64,000 nt of DNA. Source: Paenibacillus sp. CC-CFT747 (GTDB lineage Bacteria > Bacillota > Bacilli > Paenibacillales > NBRC-103111). This document shows positions 1 to 11,959 of this stretch, one piece after another. The notes below the pieces were generated by a model. The model saw only the letters and a list, made by a program, of their open reading frames with translations, ran no database searches and was not told the origin of the DNA. A program made the position numbers and the translations under genes. The stretch spans positions 1,937,501 through 2,001,500 of the forward strand of contig CP106741.1 of assembly GCA_030323305.1 (NCBI GenBank), given 5' to 3'. Each line of letters starts with the position of its first letter. Position 1 is the stretch's first letter.

Positions 1-1068
<1,068 letters not shown>

Positions 1069-1143
1069 ATGACCCCACTTGGGGAGCAAAAGGATGAACA
1101 AACGTAAGCTTCGATTCCAGTTTTCAGGGTGCAAACCCTGACG

Positions 1144-1260
1144 TTTGGTGATGATGGCGGAGGGGAACCACGCGTTCCCATCTCGAACACGACCGTTAAG
1201 CCCTCCAGCGCCAATGGTACTTAGATCGCAGGATCTTGGGAGAGTAGGACGTTGCCAAGC
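1144..1260 (+). rRNA. rrf: 5S ribosomal RNA
   Basis: A 117-nt segment beginning TTTGGTGATGATGGCGG and ending GACGTTGCCAAGC matches the length and conserved blocks of Bacillota 5S rRNA, including CCCATCTCGAACAC and GAGAGTAGGACG. The 5' TTTGGTG and 3' TGCCAAG ends pair to close helix I. It sits about 75 bp after the 23S gene, the normal place in an rrn operon. Confidence 0.95.
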
Positions 1261-1265
1261 GAAAT

Positions 1266-1299
1266 GAAGCCTCTCTGGTGAAAGCCAGAGGGGCTTTTG
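1266..1299 (+). terminator. rrn operon terminator 1
   Basis: A ten-pair stem GCCTCTCTGG / CCAGAGGGGC (one G-U pair) with a short loop is followed by TTTTGC. It lies directly after the 5S gene. Confidence 0.8.
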
Positions 1300-1304
1300 C
1301 TGTT

Positions 1305-1408
1305 CCAGCGAAAATGGTGCTTAGACCACGGCGGAGCCCTGTCTTGGAGGAGTAGATGGCCAAGTGAACCGAAGCCTCTCTGGTGAAAACCAGAGGGGCT
1401 TTTTGCTG
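1305..1408 (+). repeat. Degenerate duplicate of the 5S 3' half plus terminator
   Basis: Starting at 1305 the sequence again reads CCAGCG..AATGGT.CTTAGA, which is the 5S segment starting at 1205 displaced by exactly 100 bp. GGAGTAG, GCCAAG and GAA blocks follow in the same order, then a second copy of the terminator (1371-1406). The copy lacks the 5' half of 5S and has many substitutions, so it is a relic of a tandem duplication and not a working 5S gene. Between 1409 and 1602 I see no gene; the only frame there (minus strand) has no ribosome binding site or family features. Confidence 0.75.
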
Positions 1409-1602
1409 TTCTAAGTCGGATTAAAGGGTGAGCGAAAGGCTGCTTTTTTGACCTAGGCTCTTCCTTGAAGGGCAGAGAGAAGGGGATAGGATTGCTTTTG
1501 GGTCACGGCGAGGGGATCCTAACATTTCCCATTTTATAGTCGGGTAAAAAAAGCGAAAGCATTGGGGCACAATGTAAAGAAGGAAGCCACTTTCAAAACG
1601 CC

Positions 1603-3138
<1,536 letters not shown>

Positions 3139-3192
3139 GCCGAACGCCGCAAGAAACGAACGTTTTCTTACAACCAAAGACTCTATATACGG

Positions 3193-3228
3193 GAAGAAAG
3201 CAGGGAAATCGCCCTGTTTTCTTTTTTT
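3193..3228 (+). terminator. guaB terminator
   Basis: Hairpin AGAAAGCAGGG / CCCTGTTTTCT followed by TTTTTTT. Confidence 0.8.
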
Positions 3229-3288
3229 GCCCAAAAGGCTATGTTACAATAAAATAATGACTGAGCGATGAAAAACATGGGAGTGTGA

Positions 3289-4587
3289 ATGGTGAAAAGT
3301 TTGTTTGTGGGAAAACGGGTAGCGCTTGGATTGACGGCCGTGCTTTTGGGCTCGCTGCTTATGCCCGTGCTAGGGACGAAGACGGTGCATGCGGCGGAAG
3401 CTGCCGACCTGAAGCTGAATGTGAAGTCCGCTATCCTGATGGATGCGGGGACCGGTCAGATTCTGTATGATAACAATTCGGACGTTGCTTATCCTCCGGC
3501 CAGTATGGCGAAAATGATGACGGAATATCTGGTGATGGAGAACATACAGAGCGGCAAATTCAAGTGGACCGATATGGTCACGACCAGTCAATATGCGTCC
3601 GACGTCATTGGGTCCGGGCAGCTTCTGGCGCTGAACGAACAGATGACGATGAAGGATATGTTTTCGCAGCTATCCATCTATTCGGCTAACGATGCGGCCG
3701 TGGCTCTTGCTGAGAAAATAGGCGGATCTGAAGAGAATTTCGCCAAAATGATGAACGCTAAGGCGAAGGAGCTCGGGCTTTCGGATAAGGCTCATTTTAT
3801 TAATTCCACGGGCTTAGGCCGGGCCGACATCGGGAAGTATGCCCCCGCTTCGATTGAAGGGGAGACCATGCTCACGGCCAAGGACGCCGCCAAGCTGGCC
3901 TATGCTATCATTCGGGATCATAAGGAAGTACTCGATTTTACGAAGATTACCTCCCAGAAGCTTCGGCCCACGGACAAGGAACCGATGGTTAACTGGAACT
4001 GGATGCTCGAGGGGAACAAGGACAATGTTTATTTGAAGCAGTATGCGTATCCGGGATTGGACGGGCTCAAAACGGGGCATACCGATGAGGCGGGGTATTG
4101 CTTCACCGGAACGGCCGAACGCAACGGGATGAGGCTGATCAGTGTTGTTATGGGAGCACCCGACGAGCCGAAGCGATTTACGGAAACGGCCAAGCTGTTA
4201 AACTACGGGTTCGATAATTTCGAAGCGAAGAATGTAATAGCTGCGAGCACCGCCGTTGATTCGTTAAAAACCGTTCCCATTACGAAAGGCGTCAGCCTGA
4301 CCGTACCGGCCGTAACTGAAAATGCCTTGACCGTCGTCGCCAAAAAGGGAGCCAAGCCGGAGGAATTCGTGCAGGAAGCCAAAGCGATTGACGCGAGTAA
4401 GCTGGTGGCGCCGATTAAGAAAGGGACGGAAGTGGGAACCTTAAACGTCACTTATAACAACCAGACGTCGACCGTTAAGCTGGTGGCGGCGGAAGATGTG
4501 GAGAAGGGCAGCTGGATCCGGCTCATGTTCCGGGGAATCAAAGACTTCTTCGGCGGGTTGTTCAGCGGAGTCAAAAACTTATTTTAA
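3289..4587 (+). CDS. dacA: D-alanyl-D-alanine carboxypeptidase (PBP5 type)
   Basis: Trims the terminal D-Ala from peptidoglycan pentapeptides at the outer face of the membrane. The 432-residue protein has an N-terminal signal peptide (positive start, hydrophobic stretch, AEA cleavage region near residue 36) and all three penicillin-binding motifs: SMAK with nucleophile Ser72 and Lys75, S-A-N at 132-134, and KTG at 261-263. A C-terminal beta domain ends in an amphipathic segment (IRLMFRGIKDFFGG) typical of the membrane anchor of this family. A weak GGGAG precedes ATG 3289; GTG 3292 would give nearly the same protein. The guaB-dacA order is as in Bacillus subtilis. Confidence 0.96.
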   Translation: MVKSLFVGKRVALGLTAVLLGSLLMPVLGTKTVHAAEAADLKLNVKSAILMDAGTGQILYDNNSDVAYPPASMAKMMTEYLVMENIQSGKFKWTDMVTTSQYASDVIGSGQLLALNEQMTMKDMFSQLSIYSANDAAVALAEKIGGSEENFAKMMNAKAKELGLSDKAHFINSTGLGRADIGKYAPASIEGETMLTAKDAAKLAYAIIRDHKEVLDFTKITSQKLRPTDKEPMVNWNWMLEGNKDNVYLKQYAYPGLDGLKTGHTDEAGYCFTGTAERNGMRLISVVMGAPDEPKRFTETAKLLNYGFDNFEAKNVIAASTAVDSLKTVPITKGVSLTVPAVTENALTVVAKKGAKPEEFVQEAKAIDASKLVAPIKKGTEVGTLNVTYNNQTSTVKLVAAEDVEKGSWIRLMFRGIKDFFGGLFSGVKNLF

Positions 4588-4598
4588 CGCGGTTCGGG

Positions 4599-4627
4599 TT
4601 GTCGAAACGGGACTCCTCATGTAAAAT
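4599..4627 (+). promoter_or_regulatory. pdxST promoter
   Basis: TTGTCG (4599-4604), 17 bp, TAAAAT (4622-4627). The -35 region lies inside TTGTCGAAA, which resembles a Spo0A box; see findings. Confidence 0.6.
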
Positions 4628-4691
4628 ATTTTGTTAGGAGTTTCTTTCCGTAACAGGATTTCGATATAGAATTTCAGGAGGTTTAAGGGCA

Positions 4692-5573
4692 ATGGAAACA
4701 GGTACATCCCGGGTTAAAAGAGGTATGGCGGAAATGCAAAAAGGCGGCGTTATCATGGACGTCATGAACGCCGAGCAGGCCAAAATTGCGGAGGCAGCCG
4801 GCGCAGTAGCCGTCATGGCGCTGGAGCGCGTTCCTGCCGACATTCGTGCAGCAGGCGGCGTAGCCCGTATGGCGGATCCTACGATCGTAGAAGAAGTGAC
4901 CAAGGTCGTCTCGATCCCGGTTATGGCCAAAGCCCGTATCGGGCATTTTGTCGAAGCCAAAATCCTGGAATCCCTCGGCGTCGATTACATTGACGAGAGC
5001 GAAGTGCTCACTCCCGCCGATGAAGTGTACCACATCAACAAGCATGATTTCACCGTTCCTTTCGTTTGCGGAGCCAGAGACCTTGGAGAAGCCCTGCGCC
5101 GGATTGCTGAAGGTGCCTCCATGCTGCGGACCAAGGGCGAGCCGGGAACCGGAAACATCGTCGAAGCGGTCCGTCATATGCGTATGATGATGGCCCAAAT
5201 CCGCAAAGTACAGAGTATGTCCCGCGACGAGCTCTACAACGAAGCCAAGCTGCTGGGAGCTTCCTTCGACCTGCTCCTGCAGGTTCACGAAACCGGAAAG
5301 CTGCCGGTTGTTAACTTCGCCGCCGGCGGGGTAGCGACTCCGGCTGATGCGGCTCTGATGATGCATCTGGGTGCGGACGGCGTATTCGTCGGTTCCGGGA
5401 TTTTCAAATCCGATGCCCCAGAGAAATTTGCCAAAGCGATCGTGGAAGCCACGACCCATTATACCGATTTCGGCCTGATTGCCGAGCTTTCCAAAAACCT
5501 GGGAACGCCGATGAAGGGCATTGAAATTTCGAGCCTGGGCGCTTCCGAGCGTATGCAGGAGCGCGGCTGGTAA
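4692..5573 (+). CDS. pdxS: Pyridoxal 5'-phosphate synthase, synthase subunit
   Basis: Builds pyridoxal 5'-phosphate from ribose 5-phosphate, glyceraldehyde 3-phosphate and ammonia supplied by PdxT, within a 12+12 complex. The 293-residue TIM-barrel protein is colinear with PdxS/YaaD over its whole length. It shows the first-step lysine in VMAKARIGH (Lys80) and the second lysine in [10 protein letters not shown] (Lys148). AGGAGG precedes the ATG. It forms an operon with pdxT, whose start lies 39 bp downstream. The frame is intact. Confidence 0.97.
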   Translation: METGTSRVKRGMAEMQKGGVIMDVMNAEQAKIAEAAGAVAVMALERVPADIRAAGGVARMADPTIVEEVTKVVSIPVMAKARIGHFVEAKILESLGVDYIDESEVLTPADEVYHINKHDFTVPFVCGARDLGEALRRIAEGASMLRTKGEPGTGNIVEAVRHMRMMMAQIRKVQSMSRDELYNEAKLLGASFDLLLQVHETGKLPVVNFAAGGVATPADAALMMHLGADGVFVGSGIFKSDAPEKFAKAIVEATTHYTDFGLIAELSKNLGTPMKGIEISSLGASERMQERGW

Positions 5574-5612
5574 GCCAGGCTTCTCTAAGGATCAGAAAGA
5601 AGGATGGACAAC

Positions 5613-6185
5613 ATGAAGATCGGAGTGCTGGCCCTCCAGGGTGCCGTGGCCGAGCATATTCGTCTCTTGGGACAAGCCGGTGCCGAAGGTGTGGCCGTTA
5701 AGAAAACCGAACAGCTGCAGGACCTGGACGGCATCATTATCCCCGGTGGGGAAAGCACCACCATCGGCAAGCTGATGAGGACGTACGGCTTTATCGACGC
5801 CCTGCGTGAGTTCGCAGACCGCAAGAAGCCGGTATTCGGAACCTGCGCCGGCCTGATCGTCATCGCCAAGGAAATCGCCGGTCAGGAAGAGGCTCATCTC
5901 GGGTTGATGAACATGACCGTTTCGCGCAATGCGTTTGGCCGTCAGAGGGAAAGCTTCGAAACGGACCTCGCCATCCAAGGAGTGGGAGACGACGTACGTG
6001 CCGTATTCATCAGGGCCCCGCTCATTAAAGAAGTGGGCGAAGGAGTGGACGTGCTGGCGACCTACAAGGACGAAATTGTAGCGGCCCGCGAGGGCCATCT
6101 GCTCGCTGCCTCCTTCCACCCGGAGCTGACCGATGATTACCGGCTGCACGCGTATTTTCTGGAGATGGTTAAAGATTACAACTAA
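5613..6185 (+). CDS. pdxT: Pyridoxal 5'-phosphate synthase, glutaminase subunit
   Basis: Hydrolyses glutamine and channels ammonia to PdxS. The class-I-like glutaminase triad is visible: Cys78 in GTCAGLI, and His169 and Glu171 in SFHPEL. The oxyanion motif GGEST is also present. ATG 5613 (protein MKIGVLALQG, 190 residues) is chosen over the in-frame ATG at 5604, because the AGAAGG at about 5598-5603 abuts the latter but is properly spaced for 5613. This also fits the YaaE start. The frame is intact. Confidence 0.95.
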   Translation: MKIGVLALQGAVAEHIRLLGQAGAEGVAVKKTEQLQDLDGIIIPGGESTTIGKLMRTYGFIDALREFADRKKPVFGTCAGLIVIAKEIAGQEEAHLGLMNMTVSRNAFGRQRESFETDLAIQGVGDDVRAVFIRAPLIKEVGEGVDVLATYKDEIVAAREGHLLAASFHPELTDDYRLHAYFLEMVKDYN

Positions 6186-6197
6186 AGATTAGGACTA

Positions 6198-6221
6198 GCC
6201 GGACCCCGCAAGAGGTCCGGT
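6198..6221 (+). terminator. Hairpin between pdxT and serS
   Basis: CCGGACC / GGTCCGG stem of seven pairs with an eight-base loop. No U-tract follows, so it is a weak terminator or an attenuating leader hairpin for serS. T-box motifs are absent. Confidence 0.4.
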
Positions 6222-6251
6222 CAACTATTCCCTGTCGGGGAGGAATTTCTT

Positions 6252-7531
<1,280 letters not shown>

Positions 7532-7591
7532 AGATTGAAAAGCCTCTAACGACTATGATAAAATTCATATGTTACACCGTTTGACCCATTC

Positions 7592-7681
<90 letters not shown>

Positions 7682-7700
7682 TCTTACATTCGAACAACAA

Positions 7701-7735
7701 ACCTGCTTCAGGTTTTCCTGAGGCAGGTTTTTTTA
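7701..7735 (+). terminator. serS/tRNA-Ser terminator
   Basis: ACCTGCTTCAGG / CCTGAGGCAGGT stem with a TTTT loop, followed by TTTTTT. Confidence 0.85.
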
Positions 7736-7827
7736 TTTTCGCCTGCCCCTCTTCCTGCAATCTCCTCTACCCCTCTTAAATAAATTGAATCCAAACTCCG
7801 TATGTTAAGCTTCAGGGAGGTGTGGAC

Positions 7828-8175
7828 ATGAACAAAACCGAGGCTCCGGTGGTCAACCGCGAGCGTCTGCTGGATGCGTGGCAGAAGACCCTGCCGACAA
7901 CGCTAAACGAATCCGACCGGGCAGAGGTGCTGGCGGATGCGGCCGATCCGGATGTGTACCGCATTCATATCGATACGGCCGGCCATTCGGGCTATTCGTT
8001 TGACTTCAAGGTGACTTATCTCGATTCCCGGGAAATCAAAGTGGAATTTGTGGACGTGGAGAAAGACCGCGTTTCCGTGGATGAGCATACCGACATTATC
8101 CAAACCTTGATCGAGGATTACGTGCGTCATATCCACGAGTGCGCCCAAGTTCTTCACAAGCTGACGCACGGATAA
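7828..8175 (+). CDS. Conserved-type hypothetical protein, 115 aa
   Basis: A soluble acidic protein of 115 residues with no signal peptide and no membrane segment. The N-terminal half is helical. It is followed by a beta-rich stretch (YRIHIDTAGHSGYSFDFKVT, EIKVEFVDVEKD) and a C-terminal helix containing HIHECAQVLHKLTH. ATG 7828 is preferred over GTG 7822, because GGGAGG (7815-7820) leaves seven bases before it. I do not recognise the family. It heads a run of three closely spaced small genes, each with a strong ribosome binding site, which argues that it is real. Confidence 0.7.
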   Translation: MNKTEAPVVNRERLLDAWQKTLPTTLNESDRAEVLADAADPDVYRIHIDTAGHSGYSFDFKVTYLDSREIKVEFVDVEKDRVSVDEHTDIIQTLIEDYVRHIHECAQVLHKLTHG

Positions 8176-8187
8176 GGAGGGGTACCG

Positions 8188-8340
8188 ATGAGTGGGAAGA
8201 AGAACCGGAAGGACCGGAACCTGCAGAACGTGGCGGAGGATCTGGCTCATACTCCGGTGAACAGCCACCAAGCCCAGCAAATGCAGCAGGACGTAAACGA
8301 CCGCCGCCATGAAACGGCGTTAAATCACAAGAGCGACTAA
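8188..8340 (+). CDS. Small hydrophilic protein, 50 aa
   Basis: Begins 12 bp after the preceding gene behind AAGGAGGGG, starts with ATG 8188 and encodes 50 residues. The composition is very rich in Lys, Asn, Gln, Asp and His, with no hydrophobic core (starts MSGKKNRKDRNLQN, ends ALNHKSD). Size and composition resemble the minor small acid-soluble spore proteins, but no diagnostic motif was identified, so a spore role is only a guess. Confidence 0.6.
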   Translation: MSGKKNRKDRNLQNVAEDLAHTPVNSHQAQQMQQDVNDRRHETALNHKSD

Positions 8341-8380
8341 AGCCTTTCGTTTACCAAGGCTGCAGAGAGGAGGGGCACAG

Positions 8381-8566
8381 ATGCCAAAAGATATTCCCCA
8401 GCCGACCAACCCGCCGACCGGACAGGCCAATCAGCGGGAACAGGACAACCGGCAGCAGGAGCCTTTGTCCGGCTCGAAGAGCGTGAAGAACCGGAATCAT
8501 TCCCGCAACAACCACGCGGAGGAAGCTGACCCGAACGCGGAAGCGCAAGACAACAGGGAGGGGTGA
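8381..8566 (+). CDS. Small hydrophilic Asn/Gln-rich protein, 61 aa
   Basis: Starts at ATG 8381 after GAGAGGAGGGG. The 61 residues are disordered in character (MPKDIPQPTNPPTGQANQRE at the start, HSRNNHAEEADPNAEAQDN near the end). It lies 40 bp after the 50-aa gene and is followed by a good terminator, so the three small genes (7828-8566) look like one transcription unit. Function unknown. Low-complexity, charge-rich sequence again recalls minor spore proteins, without proof. Confidence 0.55.
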   Translation: MPKDIPQPTNPPTGQANQREQDNRQQEPLSGSKSVKNRNHSRNNHAEEADPNAEAQDNREG

Positions 8567-8647
8567 CCCCTGTTTGGCTTATTGGCAGATGGATAGCTTG
8601 TCCTAAGGTCATGCCGGAGGGCTTGGCCAGTAGAATAATGGTTGGAG

Positions 8648-8671
8648 AGAGACCCGTCGGGTCTCTTTTTT
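8648..8671 (+). terminator. Terminator after the small-protein operon
   Basis: AGAGACCC, loop GTC, GGGTCTCT, then TTTTT. Confidence 0.85.
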
Positions 8672-8897
8672 ATGTGCCGTCGGAGAATGTCGATATTTCC
8701 GGGGAAATGTTGAGCCGGGTCAAAGGATGGAGCCCAGCATTGACGGGAGATCGGGGGCCATCTAGAATAACGGGGATGTCAGGCGCTGAACCAGCCGGGC
8801 TTGGGAAGAACCGCCAAATAGAGGAAGCCGTTCATTAGAGGATATAAGGATAAATACTTTCAAATAAGTGCAGGGGAAAGAGGCAGCGGCTGCGTCT
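8672..8897. other. Non-coding spacer before the ECF sigma gene
   Basis: Between the terminator and the sigma-factor start no frame shows a ribosome binding site or family features. No clear promoter was identified, although GGATATAAGGATAAATAC near 8839-8856 is AT-rich and could hold a -10 element. Confidence 0.4.
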
Positions 8898-9473
8898 ATG
8901 GTTACGGGGAAGGAGGGGAGAGCTATTTCGGAAGAGGATGATCTCGTAAAGCGGATTAGGAACGGGGAAACGGAGTCCTTTCGGATTCTGATTGAGAGAT
9001 ATAGGGGGTACCTGTTTCAGGTTGTGCTTTCGGTGGTCCGCCACCCGAAGGATGCCGAAGATGTGACGCAGGAAGTGTTCCTGAGGATCTATTCCGCTCT
9101 CCCCCAATACCAGTACCAAGGGTTCAAAACCTGGATCACCCGCATTGCCGTCAATAAAGCGATTGACCATACCCGCCGGGCCCGGAGCCAAAAGCCGAGC
9201 CTGTCGAATGCATAGAAGACTATGCCTCCTTCAGAGAGGACGAGCCTTCCGTGGAGGGAGCTTACCTCGACAAGGAAAAAAGAGCTTCTGCACCGAAGCC
9301 TGCAGCAAATCCCGGGCAACTACCGGGACATCCTTCACGCTTACTACATAGAGGACAAGTCTTACCAGGAAATTGCCGCCGAGCAGGGGATTGAACGAAA
9401 AAGCGTGGAATCGAAGCTGTACCGCGCCAGACAGTGGCTGCGCAAGCATTGGAAGGAGGAGGATTTTCGATGA
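8898..9473 (+). CDS. ECF-type RNA polymerase sigma factor (two frame breaks)
   Basis: The N-terminal part carries sigma region 2 (RNGETESFRILIERYRGYLF, then HPKDAEDVTQEVFLRIY and ITRIAVNKAIDH). The C-terminal part carries region 4 with its helix-turn-helix (YIEDKSYQEIAAEQ, SVESKLYRARQWL). The two halves are joined by restoring one G near 9195-9197 and removing one A from the run 9276-9281, which gives RSQKPEPVECIEDYASFRED and then DKEKELLHRSLQQIPGNY. The start is uncertain: ATG 8898, or GTG 8868 without a convincing ribosome binding site. The stop overlaps the start of the next gene (ATGA), as expected for a sigma/anti-sigma pair. It probably autoregulates this operon (inference). Confidence 0.85.
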
Positions 9474-10004
9474 CTCATTATACCAGCGAAGAATGGGCCG
9501 ACTATCGGGAGAACCGGCTGCCGGACGACGAGAGAGCCCGCCGAGAAGAGCATCTGTACCAATGCGACCAATGCTTAGCTCTATATATGGAAGACCTTCC
9601 GGATGCGGTACCTGTGGTATGGGAGGCCGAGACGGTTAAACGGTGGGACGATGCCCTTATGGCCGCTGTGGCGGATTGGGAACCGCTGCAGGGGATGCTC
9701 CCGAATCCTCGTCTATCGTTACAGAAGAGGCGGTAGAGGAGCGGCAGGCCCTTCGTCCGGATCTTCTTCCTTCTGTTGCAAGGGAGGCTACCCGCAAAAG
9801 GCGGTTTACGTGGCTCCAGAAGCCCCTTACGCTTTATGCTGCGGCCGCCAGCCTGACGGTCGTTCTAATGTCTACAGGCGTCTTCCAGAAGCTGACCTCC
9901 GGTTTGGAGCAATTCGAGACGGCCTCCAAGGAACGGCAGGAGACGTTCACCGGAAAGCTGATGGCGCGTACCACCACACTGCTTGATACGATCCACGAGG
10001 ATGA
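9470..10004 (+). CDS. Anti-sigma factor with zinc-finger domain (frame breaks)
   Basis: Starts with ATG 9470, overlapping the sigma stop by four bases. The N-terminal domain has H-x3-C-x2-C (HLYQCDQC), the signature of zf-HC2 anti-sigma proteins that hold an ECF factor at the membrane. One transmembrane segment (LTLYAAAASLTVVLMSTGVF) follows, with an extracytoplasmic tail. One G appears missing at 9703-9706 (CTCCCGAATCC); restoring it joins the zinc finger to the membrane part. A second missing G near 9999-10000 would end the gene at TGA 10002-10004. Otherwise it would be fused to the next protein. I favour separate genes, because AAAGGGGAG and TTG 10021 follow at once. Confidence 0.7.
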
Positions 10005-10020
10005 TAAAGGGGAGACCGGA

Positions 10021-11183
10021 TTGCACCGTAACGTTGTCGCAGCTTTGCTTATGGCCGTCATACCGGGAATGGGACACCTGTACATGAACAGGACCATCCG
10101 GGGGCTGCTGTACGGGGGATTGTTTTTTGGACCGCTGGCCTTGGCGTTCCTGTTTGTGGTTTCCAATAATGGGATCCATAAAGAAGTGATGGTACCTGTC
10201 CTGTTTGCTGGAGTCGTCTGGATCATTAACATGATCGATATGGTCCTTACTATGGTGAACTATCGGCCAGCCCCCGGCTATGGCTATCCGGATCCCCGAG
10301 CAGCGGGAAACCCGAATCTATCCGGGAGCTTTTCGGAAGAGGGAGGAGCGGGCCCTGTCCCGAGTAATGGGGCTCCTTGGCCGGGGACATCGGAACGCCA
10401 GCATAACGAGCGGGTGTTTACCATTCTGCTTTCGTTTATTCCCGGTTTGGGTCATTTGCAGCTGGGGCTGATGCAGAGAGGCCTGGCCTTTCTGATCTCG
10501 TTCTTTGGGCTGTTTACGATGATCGTGTTCGTTACCTTCGTTACCCGTCTGGAGGGCTTCCTGGTGTTTCTCTTCGGCCTGCCCATCATTTGGCTGTACT
10601 GCATGTTCGATGCCGTTCAGCTCGTCCACCGCAAGCAGAAGGGAGAAGAGCTGCAGGACAAGTCGATTTTCGAGGAACTGGAGGAAAACCGCGAGCAGGG
10701 GCGGAAAAGCCGGATAGCGGCCACCTTGCTGGCTGTCGTCCCGGGAGCGGGTCATATGTACCTGGGGCTGCAGCGGCGCGGCCTGCAGTTCATGGCGGCA
10801 TTCCTGCTCTCCATCTACGTGCTGGATACGCTGCGCCTGTCTTTGTTTCTTTTTCTCATTCCGATCCTTTGGTGTTACAGCCTGTTTGATGCCCTGCAGA
10901 ACATTTCAAAGTACGGGAGGGAGGAGCTCAAGGATACGCCTCTTGTGGATTGGCTCATGAACCATCAACGATGGATCGGAATCGCCCTTCTCGCGCTGGG
11001 TGGCTATTATCTGCTGGATAACATGCTTCTGCCCATTCTGGACCGTTATGCCCCGGAGTTGAGGCTGACTTGGAGATTCCATGCCTACTTCCAGACGGTC
11101 CTCGTTTCCCTCCTTCTGATCGGCGGGGGATTAAGCTTATGGCCGGAAGCGGCAAACCGAAAGGGAAGGAGGGAGAAGAGTGA
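10021..11183 (+). CDS. Membrane protein with three TM2-like repeats
   Basis: Proposed start TTG 10021 behind AAAGGGGAG. The protein has three consecutive repeats of about 80-110 residues, each opening with the same motif: IPGMGHLYMNRTIRGL, IPGLGHLQLGLMQRGL and VPGAGHMYLGLQRRGL. Each is followed by two hydrophobic segments and a Y.(L/M)FDA-like turn. A C-terminal pair of membrane helices (WIGIALLALGGYYLL, VSLLLIGGGLSLW) resembles LiaI/LiaF membrane parts. A missing A near 11155 would end the gene at TGA 11181-11183, overlapping the next GTG; as read, the frame runs out to 11292 with non-family sequence. It probably acts in envelope-stress sensing with its neighbours (inference). Confidence 0.65.
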
Positions 11184-11844
11184 AGCGTTGGCGGGTTGGC
11201 ACGTTTTCGATGGGGGCGGCGCTCCTCCTTATGGGACTAAGCCTACTGTTGTCGATAGGGAGCGGGAAGGATGCGGCAGGCCTGCTGCTTGATTGGTGGC
11301 CGGTGATTTTCCTTCTGCTCGGCGGGGAGATTCTTCTGTACTTGTTCTTATTCAAGGATCAGAAGCCTATGCTGTCCTATGATCTGTTCAGCCTCTTCGT
11401 CGTGGGGGTTCTGACGGCCGCGGGCATCGGCATGGCCGTTCTCACCTCCACCGGTCTAATCCAAGAGCTCCGCATGGCGGCAGGAAGCGTGGAACGGACG
11501 AAGGAGCTTCCCTATATCAAGCAGGCGGTACCGGCTGAGGTAGAGAAGATTGTGGTTCAGTCGGCGATTCCTACCCTGAAGGTCGACACCATGCAGGATA
11601 AAGAGCTCCATCTCTTCGGCAGCTATCGAGTCATGGACGAGGATAAGGAAACGGCGGCTCGCTCCGCGGTAACGGAACAGGAGGTTGCCTCCGTCCGAAC
11701 GATTGGCCGCACCCTTTATGTTCAAGTAAAGGAGCTTCCCGGAAGAGAGGCCTGGTCGACGGATATCCGTCGGAGACAGTGACGCTTGTGCTTCCGGCGG
11801 GCATTCCAGTGGAAAGACGCGGATATGGCGAAGAGATGGAATAA
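11180..11844 (+). CDS. LiaF-like membrane protein (one frame break)
   Basis: Starts with GTG 11180, overlapping the previous stop, after GGAAGGAGGGAG. Three or four membrane segments come first (MGAALLLMGLSLLLSIG, WWPVIFLLLGGEILLYLFLF, LFSLFVVGVLTAAGIGMAVL). A soluble region of beta-strand character follows (EKIVVQSAIPTLKVDT, ASVRTIGRTLYVQV). A missing G in TGG at 11749-11751 interrupts it. With the G restored it ends WVDGYPSETVTLVLPAGIPV...EEME at 11844. The layout of DUF5668-like helices plus a beta domain is that of LiaF/YvlB-type stress proteins. It is the last gene of the sigma operon. Confidence 0.65.
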
Positions 11845-11888
11845 TTGTTCCCCGTGGAACATTTTTACAAATGATTCCCGCCGCGCAG

Positions 11889-11947
11889 AAAAACCCTTGG
11901 AAAAAGGAAACCGACCGCAAGGCGGCTCTTTCCCCAAGGGTTTTCGT
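11889..11947. terminator. Bidirectional terminator between convergent genes
   Basis: AAAACCCTTGG at 11890-11900 pairs with CCAAGGGTTTT at 11934-11944, with an inner CCG/CGG stem. A/T runs on both sides suit the convergent sigma operon and hydrolase gene. Confidence 0.75.
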
Positions 11948-11959
11948 TTGTTCCATTGC

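Noticed and set aside
6186-6251. T-box leader for serS
   Set aside because: No AGGGTGGnACCGCG antiterminator motif and the leader is only about 65 bp; only a simple hairpin is present.
8563-8838. 91-aa frame after the small-protein operon
   Set aside because: It runs through the terminator at 8648-8671 and has no ribosome binding site.
9643-11292. One 549-aa fusion of anti-sigma and repeat membrane protein
   Set aside because: The N-terminal start lies in an out-of-frame part of the anti-sigma gene, a ribosome binding site with TTG is found at 10021, and the C-terminal tail beyond 11183 overlaps the next gene out of family.
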